This document shows, piece by piece, positions 24,363 to 32,609 of a stretch of DNA of 64,000 nt (the first letter of the stretch is position 1; the number at the start of each line of letters is the position of its first letter). The translations under genes and the position numbers were made by a program. The notes beneath the pieces were generated by a model. The model saw only the letters and a program-made list of their open reading frames with translations, was not told the origin of the DNA and searched no databases. The stretch is from Dyadobacter chenwenxiniae (GTDB lineage: Bacteria; Bacteroidota; Bacteroidia; Cytophagales; Spirosomataceae): assembly GCF_022869785.1 (NCBI RefSeq), contig NZ_CP094997.1, positions 6,887,001 to 6,951,000 of the forward strand, written 5' to 3'.

Positions 24363-26684
24363 TCAATGACTTACTGCATTTAAATGTTTGCGGATTGTTA
24401 AAATAACCATCTTGGAAGTTGGGGTGTTGCTTTTGTCGGCCACGCTGTTAATGGGGACAAGGACGTTGGTCTCCGGAAAATAAGTCGCTGTGCAGCCCTC
24501 AGGGATCGGGTAGGGGACCACAACAAACTTGTACGCAACCCGCTCAATGCCATCATAATGGTTGTACAGATCCACAACATCACCGCCTTTCAGATTTCTT
24601 TTTGCAATGTCGTTTTCGTTCATCAAAATTACGCGCCGCTCGTTGTGAATGCCCCGGTAACGATCATTTAAGCCATAAATGGTGGTGTTAAACTGGTCGT
24701 GGCTCCGAATGGTCATCATCATCAGTTCATTGTCTTTCAATTCCGGATTGTGAAGCGCGCCAATGTTGAAATGTGCTTTTTGGGACAAGGTATCAAAATA
24801 TCCTTCCCGGTTGCAGTTAGGCAAATAAAAACCACCCGGCATGCGGACGCGTTCATTGTAATTTTCAAATCCGGGAATCGTGCGCTCAATGTCGGCGCGG
24901 ATCACGTCATAATCTTCCGCGTAAATATCCCAGTTAATCTGCGTTTTCCGTCCCAAAACGGCCTTAGCAAGCTTGCAAACGATCACTGGCTCGCTCAGCA
25001 GCTGATCCGAAACGGGAGACAAAACGCCTTTGGAAAGCTGAATCACGCCCATCGAATTTTCGCAGGATATGAACCTGTTTTCATCCTTGTGCATGTCCAT
25101 ATCGCTCCTGCCCAGGCAGGGAAGGATTAGCGCCTGCTCACCCGTCACCAAATGGCTGCGATTTAATTTTGTAGAAACGTGCACCGTAAGGCGGCATTTG
25201 CTAAGCGCCTCAGCCGTAAATCTCGTATCCGGCGTGGCACTCAAAAAGTTGCCGCCCATCGCAAAAAACACCTTTGCTTTGCCTTCATGCATCGCCTTAA
25301 TGGACTCAACAACGTCATAACCATGCTTTTTTGGGGTTATGAAATGAAAATTCCGCTCGATGGCATGCAGGAATTTTTCCGAAGGTTTCTCAAAAATCCC
25401 CATCGTCCGGTCGCCCTGCACATTGCTGTGGCCGCGTACAGGACAAGTGCCAGCGCCGGGTTTGCCGATGCTGCCTTTCAGCAAAAGCAAATTTACAATT
25501 TCTTTGATCGTGTCGACAGCATTCTTGTGCTGCGTCAGGCCCATTGCCCAGCATGCAATAATCTTGCTTTTTCCGGCTAATACGCGCGCAACTTGCTGAA
25601 CCTGAGTCGTAGAGATCCCGCTCAAACGTGCAAGCTCTTCTGCATTCTGTTCTTTCAAATGGGCGATAAAATCGTTATAACCTTCGGTGTTGTTAGCGAT
25701 GAAATTGCGGTCAAAGACCATTCCGGGGTTACTTTCTTCCTCTTTAAGTAGTAATATTTCAATGGCTTTCAGTAACGCCAGGTCACCATTGATTTTGACT
25801 TGCAGAAAAATGTCGGTCAGTGCTGCATTGGTCCCGAAAATTCCCTGCACCGTTTGGGGATTATTGAAACCCATTAAACCGGTTTCAGGCAGAGGATTGA
25901 TTGAAATAATCGTCGCGCCATTCGCTTTTGCTTTTTGCAACGCAGTCAGCATCCGCGGGTGATTGGTCCCCGGATTTTGTCCTAAGATCATAATGACCTC
26001 GGCTTCATAAAAATCATCCAGTTTCACAGAGCCCTTGCCAATGCCAAGCGATTCACCCAGTGCGACGCCGCTGCTTTCGTGGCACATATTGCTGCAATCG
26101 GGCAGGTTATTGGTGCCAAATTCACGAACGAAAAGCTGATATAGAAATGCCGCTTCGTTGCTCGTCCGGCCGGAAGTGTAAAAAATGGCTTCATCCGGCG
26201 ATTTAAGCCTGTTCAATTCCAATGCTATTTTCTCAAAGGCCGATTTCCAGGAAATCGGTTGATAAAATTGGGCACCTGCCGGCAAAAACATCGGAGCTGC
26301 AATCCGTCCTTTTCCACCAATTTCATAATCCGAGAGCTTACCCAGTGATTCAACAGAATTTTGGGCAAAAAACGAGGCGTCCAGTTTTTTTAAGGTTGCT
26401 TCTTCCGCAACGGCCCGCGCGCCATTTTCACAATATTCTGCAATGCCCGAGCGCTCATCGTCGGGGTCGGGCCAGGCGCAACTTGGGCAATCGAAACCGC
26501 CTTTTTTATTCAAATTAAAAAGTGCTTTCATGCCGCGCTGCACGCCTGCTTCGCTAATCGTTTTCTGAAATGTGGAAACAACCGCCGGAATGCCTGCGGC
26601 CACTTTTTTGATCTCCGTTTTGCGAAGTCCGGTCAGCTCGTCGGGATTTTCGGCTCCTGGAATGTTACTCTGGTCATTGGGCAT
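24363..26684 (-). CDS. FdhF/YdeP-family molybdopterin oxidoreductase (putative formate dehydrogenase)
   Basis: 773 residues. The N-terminus holds CPSCAWPDPDDERSGIAEYC (Cys 66, 69 and 85), typical of the YdeP branch and its likely iron-sulfur site. The molybdenum ligand is probably Cys 201 in CSNMCHESSGVALGES, at the position of the selenocysteine of E. coli FdhF. MGD-binding loops include LGQNPGTNHPRML and VRGHSNVQGDRTMGI. It is cytoplasmic, with no Tat signal. The same-strand genes upstream (a small unknown, fdhD, mobA) supply what such an enzyme needs, and the formaldehyde dehydrogenase next door would deliver formate. The substrate remains inference. Confidence 0.88.
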   Translation of the reverse strand: MPNDQSNIPGAENPDELTGLRKTEIKKVAAGIPAVVSTFQKTISEAGVQRGMKALFNLNKKGGFDCPSCAWPDPDDERSGIAEYCENGARAVAEEATLKKLDASFFAQNSVESLGKLSDYEIGGKGRIAAPMFLPAGAQFYQPISWKSAFEKIALELNRLKSPDEAIFYTSGRTSNEAAFLYQLFVREFGTNNLPDCSNMCHESSGVALGESLGIGKGSVKLDDFYEAEVIMILGQNPGTNHPRMLTALQKAKANGATIISINPLPETGLMGFNNPQTVQGIFGTNAALTDIFLQVKINGDLALLKAIEILLLKEEESNPGMVFDRNFIANNTEGYNDFIAHLKEQNAEELARLSGISTTQVQQVARVLAGKSKIIACWAMGLTQHKNAVDTIKEIVNLLLLKGSIGKPGAGTCPVRGHSNVQGDRTMGIFEKPSEKFLHAIERNFHFITPKKHGYDVVESIKAMHEGKAKVFFAMGGNFLSATPDTRFTAEALSKCRLTVHVSTKLNRSHLVTGEQALILPCLGRSDMDMHKDENRFISCENSMGVIQLSKGVLSPVSDQLLSEPVIVCKLAKAVLGRKTQINWDIYAEDYDVIRADIERTIPGFENYNERVRMPGGFYLPNCNREGYFDTLSQKAHFNIGALHNPELKDNELMMMTIRSHDQFNTTIYGLNDRYRGIHNERRVILMNENDIAKRNLKGGDVVDLYNHYDGIERVAYKFVVVPYPIPEGCTATYFPETNVLVPINSVADKSNTPTSKMVILTIRKHLNAVSH

Positions 26685-26686
26685 GA

Positions 26687-27055
26687 TTAGCAGGTTTTTG
26701 CGGGGTTTTCATAGTTATCCGATTGATCATCAGTAACATTGTCCAGGCATTTGAAATCTTTTTCAATTAATAATTTCAAACTTTCATTATTGCCAAAAGA
26801 CATATTTCCATCGTGACCAACCACATTGTTATCTGCCCACCCGTCGGTCCAGCTTGCCGGAATGTGCAATAAAATTTTGCCATTCCCGAATTCAGCGGAA
26901 AGCCCAGGAACGTCCGTTGATTTTTTTACAGCATAAATAAATCGGGTAGGACCAAATGGCGTCACTTCTTCCATATAACCTTCCGAACTCAACTTTTCAA
27001 TGTCGGTCCTGCTCAATCTGAAACGCACGGAATTGCGTTGAATGCGTATTTTCAT
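26687..27055 (-). CDS. Conserved protein of unknown function in the formate dehydrogenase cluster
   Basis: 122 residues, soluble. It overlaps the fdhD stop by 4 bases and ends 2 bases before the oxidoreductase start, so it is firmly inside the operon. It begins MKIRIQRNSVRFRLSRTDIEKL, and a beta-rich central part contains LLHIPASWTDGWADNNVVG. The C-terminus has FKCLDNVTDDQSDNYENPAKTC, with two cysteines. I recall similar proteins in Bacteroidota under DUF7009 but cannot confirm that here. Position suggests an accessory role to the molybdoenzyme, for example electron transfer, folding or cofactor handover. Confidence 0.7.
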   Translation of the reverse strand: MKIRIQRNSVRFRLSRTDIEKLSSEGYMEEVTPFGPTRFIYAVKKSTDVPGLSAEFGNGKILLHIPASWTDGWADNNVVGHDGNMSFGNNESLKLLIEKDFKCLDNVTDDQSDNYENPAKTC

Positions 27056-27885
27056 AATGCTGAAATCCGGTCGAAACCTGAGTAAATGTTGAATTTGTCA
27101 TTTTTTAAAAAGCCAATAAGCGTAATGCTGCTCTCTTCGGCAAGCTTCACGGCCAGACTGGAAGGCGCGCCAATGGCCGCAACGATCTTAATGCCAGCCA
27201 TTCCTGCTTTTTGAATCAGCTCAAAACTGGCCCGTCCGCTCAAAAGCAGGATCTTGTTGGCGAGTGGAAGCAGATCATTGAGCAACGCGTGGCCGATTAA
27301 TTTGTCCAAAGCATTGTGCCTGCCCACATCTTCGCGTAATGTGATAAAATTTCCATTCGGGTCAAAAAGTGCTGAGGCATGCAGTCCGCCGGTGCTTTCA
27401 AAAATATTTTGCTGCACATTCAGCTTGTCCTTCAATGAAAAAATAACGTGCTTAGTCACAAGCAATGCATTATCCTCGTTTTGATAAACAGAAACCGTCT
27501 TGATCGCATCAATGCTCGCTTTCCCGCAAACGCCGCAGCTGGAAGTGGTGTAGAAATTCCTTTCCAGCGAATTAATCTCCGGAACGAAATCATGCGCCAG
27601 ATTCACGATCACTTTATTTTCGTCTAAAACATCAGTTTCTACCGCCTTAACCTGACTTTTTTCAGTAATGATCCCTTCGGTAAAGAGAAAACCAACCGCC
27701 AACTCGTCATCATCACCCGGCGTGCGCATTGTCACGGAAATACTTTTTTTTATTTTTTTGCCGGATTCAGCGAATGCAAGCTGAATTTCCAGCGGCTCTT
27801 CAACAGCCAGATCGTCTTCCGCATCTTGACCATCGCTGCTGGTTATCACTCTAATGCGTTGCTGCGCTATCGCACTGATTTCCAT
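27052..27885 (-). CDS. fdhD: Formate dehydrogenase accessory sulfurtransferase
   Basis: 277 residues from ATG 27885, the first ATG after the mobA stop (27890); earlier in-frame ATGs overlap mobA. The family's CxxC sulfur-carrying motif is in SSCGVCGKAS. Other signatures are TPGDDDELAVGFLFTEGI, LREDVGRHNALDKLIG and SGRASFELIQKAGMAG. FdhD passes sulfur from a cysteine desulfurase to the molybdenum cofactor, a step required for formate dehydrogenase activity. This supports the formate dehydrogenase reading of the downstream gene. Confidence 0.93.
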   Translation of the reverse strand: MEISAIAQQRIRVITSSDGQDAEDDLAVEEPLEIQLAFAESGKKIKKSISVTMRTPGDDDELAVGFLFTEGIITEKSQVKAVETDVLDENKVIVNLAHDFVPEINSLERNFYTTSSCGVCGKASIDAIKTVSVYQNEDNALLVTKHVIFSLKDKLNVQQNIFESTGGLHASALFDPNGNFITLREDVGRHNALDKLIGHALLNDLLPLANKILLLSGRASFELIQKAGMAGIKIVAAIGAPSSLAVKLAEESSITLIGFLKNDKFNIYSGFDRISAL

Positions 27886-27889
27886 ATTA

Positions 27890-28480
27890 TTATTTCTCTT
27901 CATGAACATTAAGTAAATCCTTAGCCCGATCATAAGCCTCAGGCGTATCCACGCTAAGCATTACATTTTCCGAGCCAGGAATGTATTTACAAGCATTTAT
28001 TTCCCTTAAGAAATGCTGTAAACTGAATTTTCCGCATTCAAAACGATTCAAAAGCATAGGCGCGGACTCCTTTGCGTACCAGGCCAGTAACGGCTCATAT
28101 TGCTCATCCGTATTATACAATGCAGCGGCAACCGAACCTTCGGGAATAGACAATAGAAAATCGCGTAAGACTTCCGTAGTGAGAAACGGATAGTCACAGC
28201 CTGCGATCAGAAAATCTGCGTCAGGGTAAATTTTGAACGCAGAAAGCAAAGAAGCCATCGGGCCAATGTCTTCATATTCAGGTGAATCTATTATAATTCT
28301 ATGTGCTCCGGAAATAGTGGATTGCTCCCTATTGCAGGACAAAAACACTTTTTCGCAAAGCGGTGACAAAATGTTTACGACACGATCAGCCTGCGGAATT
28401 CCGAAATACTGCAGCTGGCTTTTATCAGAACCCATCCGGGAACTTTTACCTCCGCATACTGCCAAACCATATAATGTCAT
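27890..28480 (-). CDS. mobA: Molybdenum cofactor guanylyltransferase
   Basis: 196 residues from ATG 28480; a TTG at 28489 is an alternative. The nucleotide-binding loop AVCGGKSSRMGSDKSQL and LIAGCDYPFLT (metal-binding Asp) identify a MobA-type nucleotidyltransferase, and SVDTPEAYDRAKDLL closes the family fold. It adds GMP to molybdopterin to make the dinucleotide form used by FdhF-type enzymes. It is the first gene of the minus-strand operon and is followed within 5 bases by fdhD. The promoter should lie in the 120-base gap shared with the formaldehyde dehydrogenase gene. Confidence 0.88.
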   Translation of the reverse strand: MTLYGLAVCGGKSSRMGSDKSQLQYFGIPQADRVVNILSPLCEKVFLSCNREQSTISGAHRIIIDSPEYEDIGPMASLLSAFKIYPDADFLIAGCDYPFLTTEVLRDFLLSIPEGSVAAALYNTDEQYEPLLAWYAKESAPMLLNRFECGKFSLQHFLREINACKYIPGSENVMLSVDTPEAYDRAKDLLNVHEEK

Positions 28481-28514
28481 AACCGTCAAAATAATATCAC
28501 CTCTAATTTAATCA

Positions 28515-28548
28515 TTTGTCTTGTAAACGGGGAATTTTGTTAAATTTG
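28515..28548 (+). promoter_or_regulatory. Promoter of the formaldehyde dehydrogenase gene
   Basis: TAAATTTG at 28541-28548 matches TAnnTTTG exactly. Upstream lie TTTG (28515-28518, spacer 22) and TTG (28521-28523, spacer 17). It ends 60 bases before the ATG. Confidence 0.6.
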
Positions 28549-28608
28549 AAGTTATCCCATAAAAAATATTGCAAAACCGATTATTTCTAAACTTAACCCA
28601 TCATTGCT

Positions 28609-29799
28609 ATGTGTCAAAACCACGGTGTCGCCTACATAAAGCCGGGCGAGGTTGAAATTCAGGAAATTGAGTATCCCAAACTGGCTTTGGGCGACAGGAA
28701 ATGCGAGCATGGAGTGATTTTGAAAATTGTATCGACTAACATTTGCGGAAGCGACCAGCATATGGTCCGCGGACGGACAACAGCTCCTGCGGGATTGGTT
28801 TTAGGTCACGAAATCACCGGCATTGTGATTGAAGCGGGCAGGGACGTGGAATACATTAAGGTGGGCGACCTCGTTTCGGTTCCGTTCAACATTGCCTGTG
28901 GAAGGTGCCGCAATTGCAAAGTGGGGCAGACCGGAATTTGCCTGAATGTAAATCCAGCCCGCCCCGGCGCGGCTTACGGCTATGTGGATATGGGCGGCTG
29001 GGTAGGCGGCCAGGCCGAATATGTGATGGTTCCTTATGCCGATTTTAATCTGCTTAAATTCCCGGATAAGGATCAGGGAATGGCTTATATTAAGGATCTT
29101 ACATTGCTTTCTGATATTTTTCCAACTGGGTTTCACGGTGCTGTCATGGCCGGAGTAGGGCCAGGTTCTATTGTATATGTGGCCGGTGCCGGGCCGGTGG
29201 GACTCGCTTGCGCAGCTTCCTGTCATTTGTTGGGGGCCGCGGTTGTAATTGTGGGTGATATGATCCGGGAAAGGCTGGATCAGGCGAAAAGCTTTGGTTG
29301 TGAGACCATTGACTTGACCCGAGACACACCACTCGAACAAGCCATAGCTGCCATTATTGGCGTTCCGGAAGTGGATTGCTTTGTGGATTGTGTGGGTTTT
29401 GAAGCCCGTGGGCACGGAGCCAATTCTGGAACTGAGCTTCCTGCAACTGTTTTGAACACCGCAATGGCCATTACACGCGCTGGCGGTGCCATTGGAATTC
29501 CTGGTTTATACGTAACGGGCGACCCTGGCGCGAAGGACAAGGCGGCCCAGGAGGGCAGTTTGAGCATTCGGATCGGGCTAGGCTGGGCCAAATCACATTC
29601 CTTTTATACAGGGCAATGTCCTGTGATGAAATACCATCGTTCGCTGATGAATGCCATTTTGTATGATAAGATCAAAATCGCGAAAGCGGTGAATGTGGAG
29701 GTGATCAGCTTGCAGGATGCACCGCGTGGCTATAAGGATTTTGATAAAGGTGCAGCCAAAAAATTCGTGATCGATCCGCATAATATGATCATGAATTAA
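28609..29799 (+). CDS. fdhA: Glutathione-independent formaldehyde dehydrogenase (zinc, NAD-linked)
   Basis: 396 residues, close to Pseudomonas FdhA. It is a zinc-dependent medium-chain dehydrogenase. TNICGSDQHM holds the catalytic zinc Cys, and GHEITGIVIEAG the zinc His and Glu. ACGRCRNCKVGQTGICLN supplies the four structural-zinc Cys. The nucleotide-binding motif is VAGAGPVGLACAAS. The long GVGPGSIV and PARPGAAYGYVDMGGW insert is typical of this subfamily, which oxidises formaldehyde to formate without glutathione. It is divergent from the mobA-fdhD-formate dehydrogenase operon, consistent with a detoxification pathway. Confidence 0.9.
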   Translation: MCQNHGVAYIKPGEVEIQEIEYPKLALGDRKCEHGVILKIVSTNICGSDQHMVRGRTTAPAGLVLGHEITGIVIEAGRDVEYIKVGDLVSVPFNIACGRCRNCKVGQTGICLNVNPARPGAAYGYVDMGGWVGGQAEYVMVPYADFNLLKFPDKDQGMAYIKDLTLLSDIFPTGFHGAVMAGVGPGSIVYVAGAGPVGLACAASCHLLGAAVVIVGDMIRERLDQAKSFGCETIDLTRDTPLEQAIAAIIGVPEVDCFVDCVGFEARGHGANSGTELPATVLNTAMAITRAGGAIGIPGLYVTGDPGAKDKAAQEGSLSIRIGLGWAKSHSFYTGQCPVMKYHRSLMNAILYDKIKIAKAVNVEVISLQDAPRGYKDFDKGAAKKFVIDPHNMIMN

Positions 29800-29817
29800 G
29801 GATTTTTGAAAGATAAC

Positions 29818-29853
29818 AAAAGGAGAAGTGCGGGTCCGTACTTCTCCTTTTCC
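29818..29853 (+). terminator. Terminator after formaldehyde dehydrogenase
   Basis: Arms aaaaggagaagt (29818-29829) and acttctcctttt (29840-29851) with inner gcgg/ccgt pairing, followed by tcc. The 3' arm supplies the T tract. The next start codon is only 10 to 25 bases further on. Confidence 0.8.
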
Positions 29854-29861
29854 ATTATAAA

Positions 29862-30920
29862 ATGCTAACTTCCTGTATGGAACAAGGTGATGTTAAAATA
29901 TTAAAAAAGAAACCAATTTATCCCGTTAGTACCGAGCTGCGAAAATATCTGCGTTTTTACCAGCGCGACGCCAAGCTGCCGGTGGGCTATCACGATTTGC
30001 TTTATTTCTACGAGTCGTTTCCGGTTATGGACAAAAACGGGAGGGATACACTCTGGGAAAGTCCGCTTTATCCGCCGCATGAGATAGACAGGCTGCATAA
30101 CGGTTTGAAAAAGGCCTACGCTATGCTAAAAGCGTCCGGTAACCTTCGTATTGTTGAACACAAATACATTGACCGCATTGACTATTGCAAATTTGGTAAC
30201 TCTAACCCGTTCAGGATCAAGATTGTAAATCGTTTGAATGACATCTACGATTATTTTTATGTTAAAAGAGCGGACGCGTCCAGAATATATGGATTGGAAC
30301 TGGAAGAGATTTTTTCACCTAATCAAGTCAACTACTTGGTAGATGGCGATAGTCTGATCGAAGAGCATATTGCAGGAATTCCGGGAGATGAATTTGCGAG
30401 AACGCGCCTGCGCGAGCCAGATTATAACCCTATCCGCATTGCAAAAGAATTTGTCAAATTCAACGAACGCTGTATGATTACGCTGCTCGGCGATATGCGC
30501 TCCTATAATTTTGTCATGCAGATAACGCCCGATTTTGACGATTTTCAGTTCCGTTTACGCGCAATTGACTTTGATCAGCAGTTTTACGAAGGTAATATTA
30601 AGGTTTACATGCCCCAGTTTTTCAAAGAGAACCGGCCCTATGTTGAGCTGGCAATGGAATATTTAACAGATAAAACGGTCCTACAATATCAACAGGAAGA
30701 GCAATCTTCGATCATGTATCAGGCAAGAAGTGAAAGGCACCGTTTAAAAGAATTGCGTGATGTTTCCATTGCAGATAACATATCAACGGTTGCTAACATC
30801 CACCAGCTGAGAGAAGGGTTAGCCAAACATTTTTCCGATACGCATTACTCCAAATGCGAGAGTATGACTGAGATTATTGAGCTCAATATCAAAAATATAA
30901 TTCGGCAGGTGATCGCGTAG
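29862..30920 (+). CDS. Uncharacterised protein with kinase-like motifs
   Basis: 352 residues (337 if started at ATG 29877). It has no signal peptide and no family I can name. Spaced motifs resemble the protein kinase/aminoglycoside phosphotransferase fold: YFYVKRADAS (Lys about 135), SLIEEHIAGIPGDEF (about 165-178, like the hinge after EHI), LLGDMRSYNFVM (208-219, like the HGDxxxxN catalytic loop) and RAIDFDQQF (233-241, like the metal-binding DFD). The N-terminal 120 residues and the C-terminal helical part are unfamiliar. It directly follows a terminator, with no recognisable promoter. Phosphorylation of a protein or small molecule is possible but unproven. Confidence 0.5.
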   Translation: MLTSCMEQGDVKILKKKPIYPVSTELRKYLRFYQRDAKLPVGYHDLLYFYESFPVMDKNGRDTLWESPLYPPHEIDRLHNGLKKAYAMLKASGNLRIVEHKYIDRIDYCKFGNSNPFRIKIVNRLNDIYDYFYVKRADASRIYGLELEEIFSPNQVNYLVDGDSLIEEHIAGIPGDEFARTRLREPDYNPIRIAKEFVKFNERCMITLLGDMRSYNFVMQITPDFDDFQFRLRAIDFDQQFYEGNIKVYMPQFFKENRPYVELAMEYLTDKTVLQYQQEEQSSIMYQARSERHRLKELRDVSIADNISTVANIHQLREGLAKHFSDTHYSKCESMTEIIELNIKNIIRQVIA

Positions 30921-31029
30921 TTTGGTTTCTGTAAATAAAGTGACAACTTTAGTTGTATGTGGTCCATTTTTTGAAAATATTGTAACCAAGGATTACTTAT
31001 TACTCCCGCCAATCACTTCTTCCTCTTTT

Positions 31030-32499
31030 ATGAAAAAACCTTTACTGCTGATTTTTTTTGTAATAATAGCAAATTCATTTTCCGTCAAAGCAGCCTGCAC
31101 CGTTGGCGATCTGATATCTCAGTGGGCTATTGATAATTTCTCCAAAAATTATCCGGGTTGTACGGAAGTAACCAACGGTTTTAACATTTCAGGTGTTAAC
31201 ATCACTAACCTTGACGGTCTGTTGGGAGTGACATCAATTGGCGGATTGACCATCTCCGATAATCCAAGGCTTACGGACCTTTCCGGACTATCAATGTTGA
31301 AAAGCTCTGGGGCTTTAAATATTGTGAATAATCCAATGCTCGCGGACTTGTCCGGACTATCACAGCTGGAAACTGTGGGCTATATAGATATCGAAAACAA
31401 TTCGTCGCTGGTTAATCTATCTGGCCTTGGGAACTTAGTCAAGGTGGGAAATTTTCGCGTCGTTTTCAATGCTGCCTTAACTAGCGTGGCGGGTGCGGGC
31501 AAATTAACTGCTGTCGATGGTAACATGTCAATTGGTGGTAACCCTTTATTAGAAAATCTCTCAGGATTGGAAAATATTACCTCTGTAGGAGATGCTTTGA
31601 TGATAAGTCTTAGTGATAAAATGAAAGATGTCTCTGGTCTAATCGGCTTGAAAGCACTTGGGGGGTTTTTGTATATTGGTAATAATCTTCTGCTTTCAGA
31701 TTTGAGTGGCCTAGCCAATCTTTTAGAAATCAATGGTTACATTAAATTGGAAAATAACCCTGCTCTGACTGGTCTGGCGGGCCTGGACAATATCAGTAGT
31801 TCAGGAATATCATTTTTGCAAATTTTCAACTGCACTAATCTCTCAGTTTGCGGAGTGAAGAGCATTTGCACTTATTTGAATGGGCTGTCTAACAATCTGC
31901 CAGTACAGCTTGAGGGAAATGCGAGCGGTTGCCAAACCAAAGCGGAAATTCTCAATTCCAATGTTTGCCAAGAAATATTACCCGTGAATCTCATCAGCTT
32001 TTCAGGCAAAAGCACGCTCGAAGGGAATCAAATGACCTGGACAACGACCTGGGAACAGAACAATGCTGGATTTCACATTGAAAAAAGCGCAAATGCAATA
32101 AAATTTGATCAGATCGGATTTGTGGATGGTGCTGGCACCAGCAATCGTAGCAATACCTATTCTTTTACGGATGTTGCTCCTGAAAAAGTCACATACTACC
32201 GTCTCAAACAAGTGGACTTGGATAACTCGTCCTCGTATTCAAGAATTATAGTGGTAAAACGAACGGAGAATAAGCAACTTTCCAAAGAGATAACTGTTTA
32301 TCCAAATCCCTCAACAGGGCAGCTTTTTGTGAAGGCCAGCAACGATAATCTTAGGTATAGCATTCAGACATTGAATGGGGAAACTATAAAAGAGGGTTCA
32401 GTAGTGAGCAACAAACCTATCGCAACGAGCAGCCTGCAAAATGGTCTTTATCTGATCAAGGTGGGTAAGGAAGTAATGAAGGTCGTTGTGAATAACTGA
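31030..32499 (+). CDS. Secreted leucine-rich/receptor-L-like protein with T9SS type A tail
   Basis: 489 residues from ATG 31030 (signal peptide MKKPLLLIFFVIIANSFSVKAA). The frame extends upstream but carries no better start. About seven 23-25 residue repeats of the type NNPxLxDLSGLxxLxxVGG occupy residues 60-290, as in receptor-L or leucine-rich beta-helices. A fibronectin-like segment (LISFSGKSTLEGNQMTWTT ... YYRLKQVDLDNSSSYS) follows, and then the Por sorting tail ITVYPNPSTGQLFVKAS ... NGLYLIKVG. It is therefore a cell-surface or released cargo, probably a recognition or adhesion protein. Isolated transcription is likely. Confidence 0.85.
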   Translation: MKKPLLLIFFVIIANSFSVKAACTVGDLISQWAIDNFSKNYPGCTEVTNGFNISGVNITNLDGLLGVTSIGGLTISDNPRLTDLSGLSMLKSSGALNIVNNPMLADLSGLSQLETVGYIDIENNSSLVNLSGLGNLVKVGNFRVVFNAALTSVAGAGKLTAVDGNMSIGGNPLLENLSGLENITSVGDALMISLSDKMKDVSGLIGLKALGGFLYIGNNLLLSDLSGLANLLEINGYIKLENNPALTGLAGLDNISSSGISFLQIFNCTNLSVCGVKSICTYLNGLSNNLPVQLEGNASGCQTKAEILNSNVCQEILPVNLISFSGKSTLEGNQMTWTTTWEQNNAGFHIEKSANAIKFDQIGFVDGAGTSNRSNTYSFTDVAPEKVTYYRLKQVDLDNSSSYSRIIVVKRTENKQLSKEITVYPNPSTGQLFVKASNDNLRYSIQTLNGETIKEGSVVSNKPIATSSLQNGLYLIKVGKEVMKVVVNN

Positions 32500-32517
32500 C
32501 GCTTTGAAACAAATCCT

Positions 32518-32525
32518 TACCTTTG
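32518..32525 (+). promoter_or_regulatory. Putative -7 box for mnmA
   Basis: TACCTTTG, an exact TAnnTTTG match, lies 18 bases after the preceding stop codon and 84 bases before the mnmA ATG. A TTTG at 32503 is too close (11-base spacer) to be a normal -33 element. Confidence 0.45.
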
Positions 32526-32609
32526 TGGAACCTGACGGGCAATTATAGCTGTTCAGGGTTTTCAACTTAAACAAAATCGGAAGGCATTCAACCTTCGCAG
32601 ATTCCTCGA

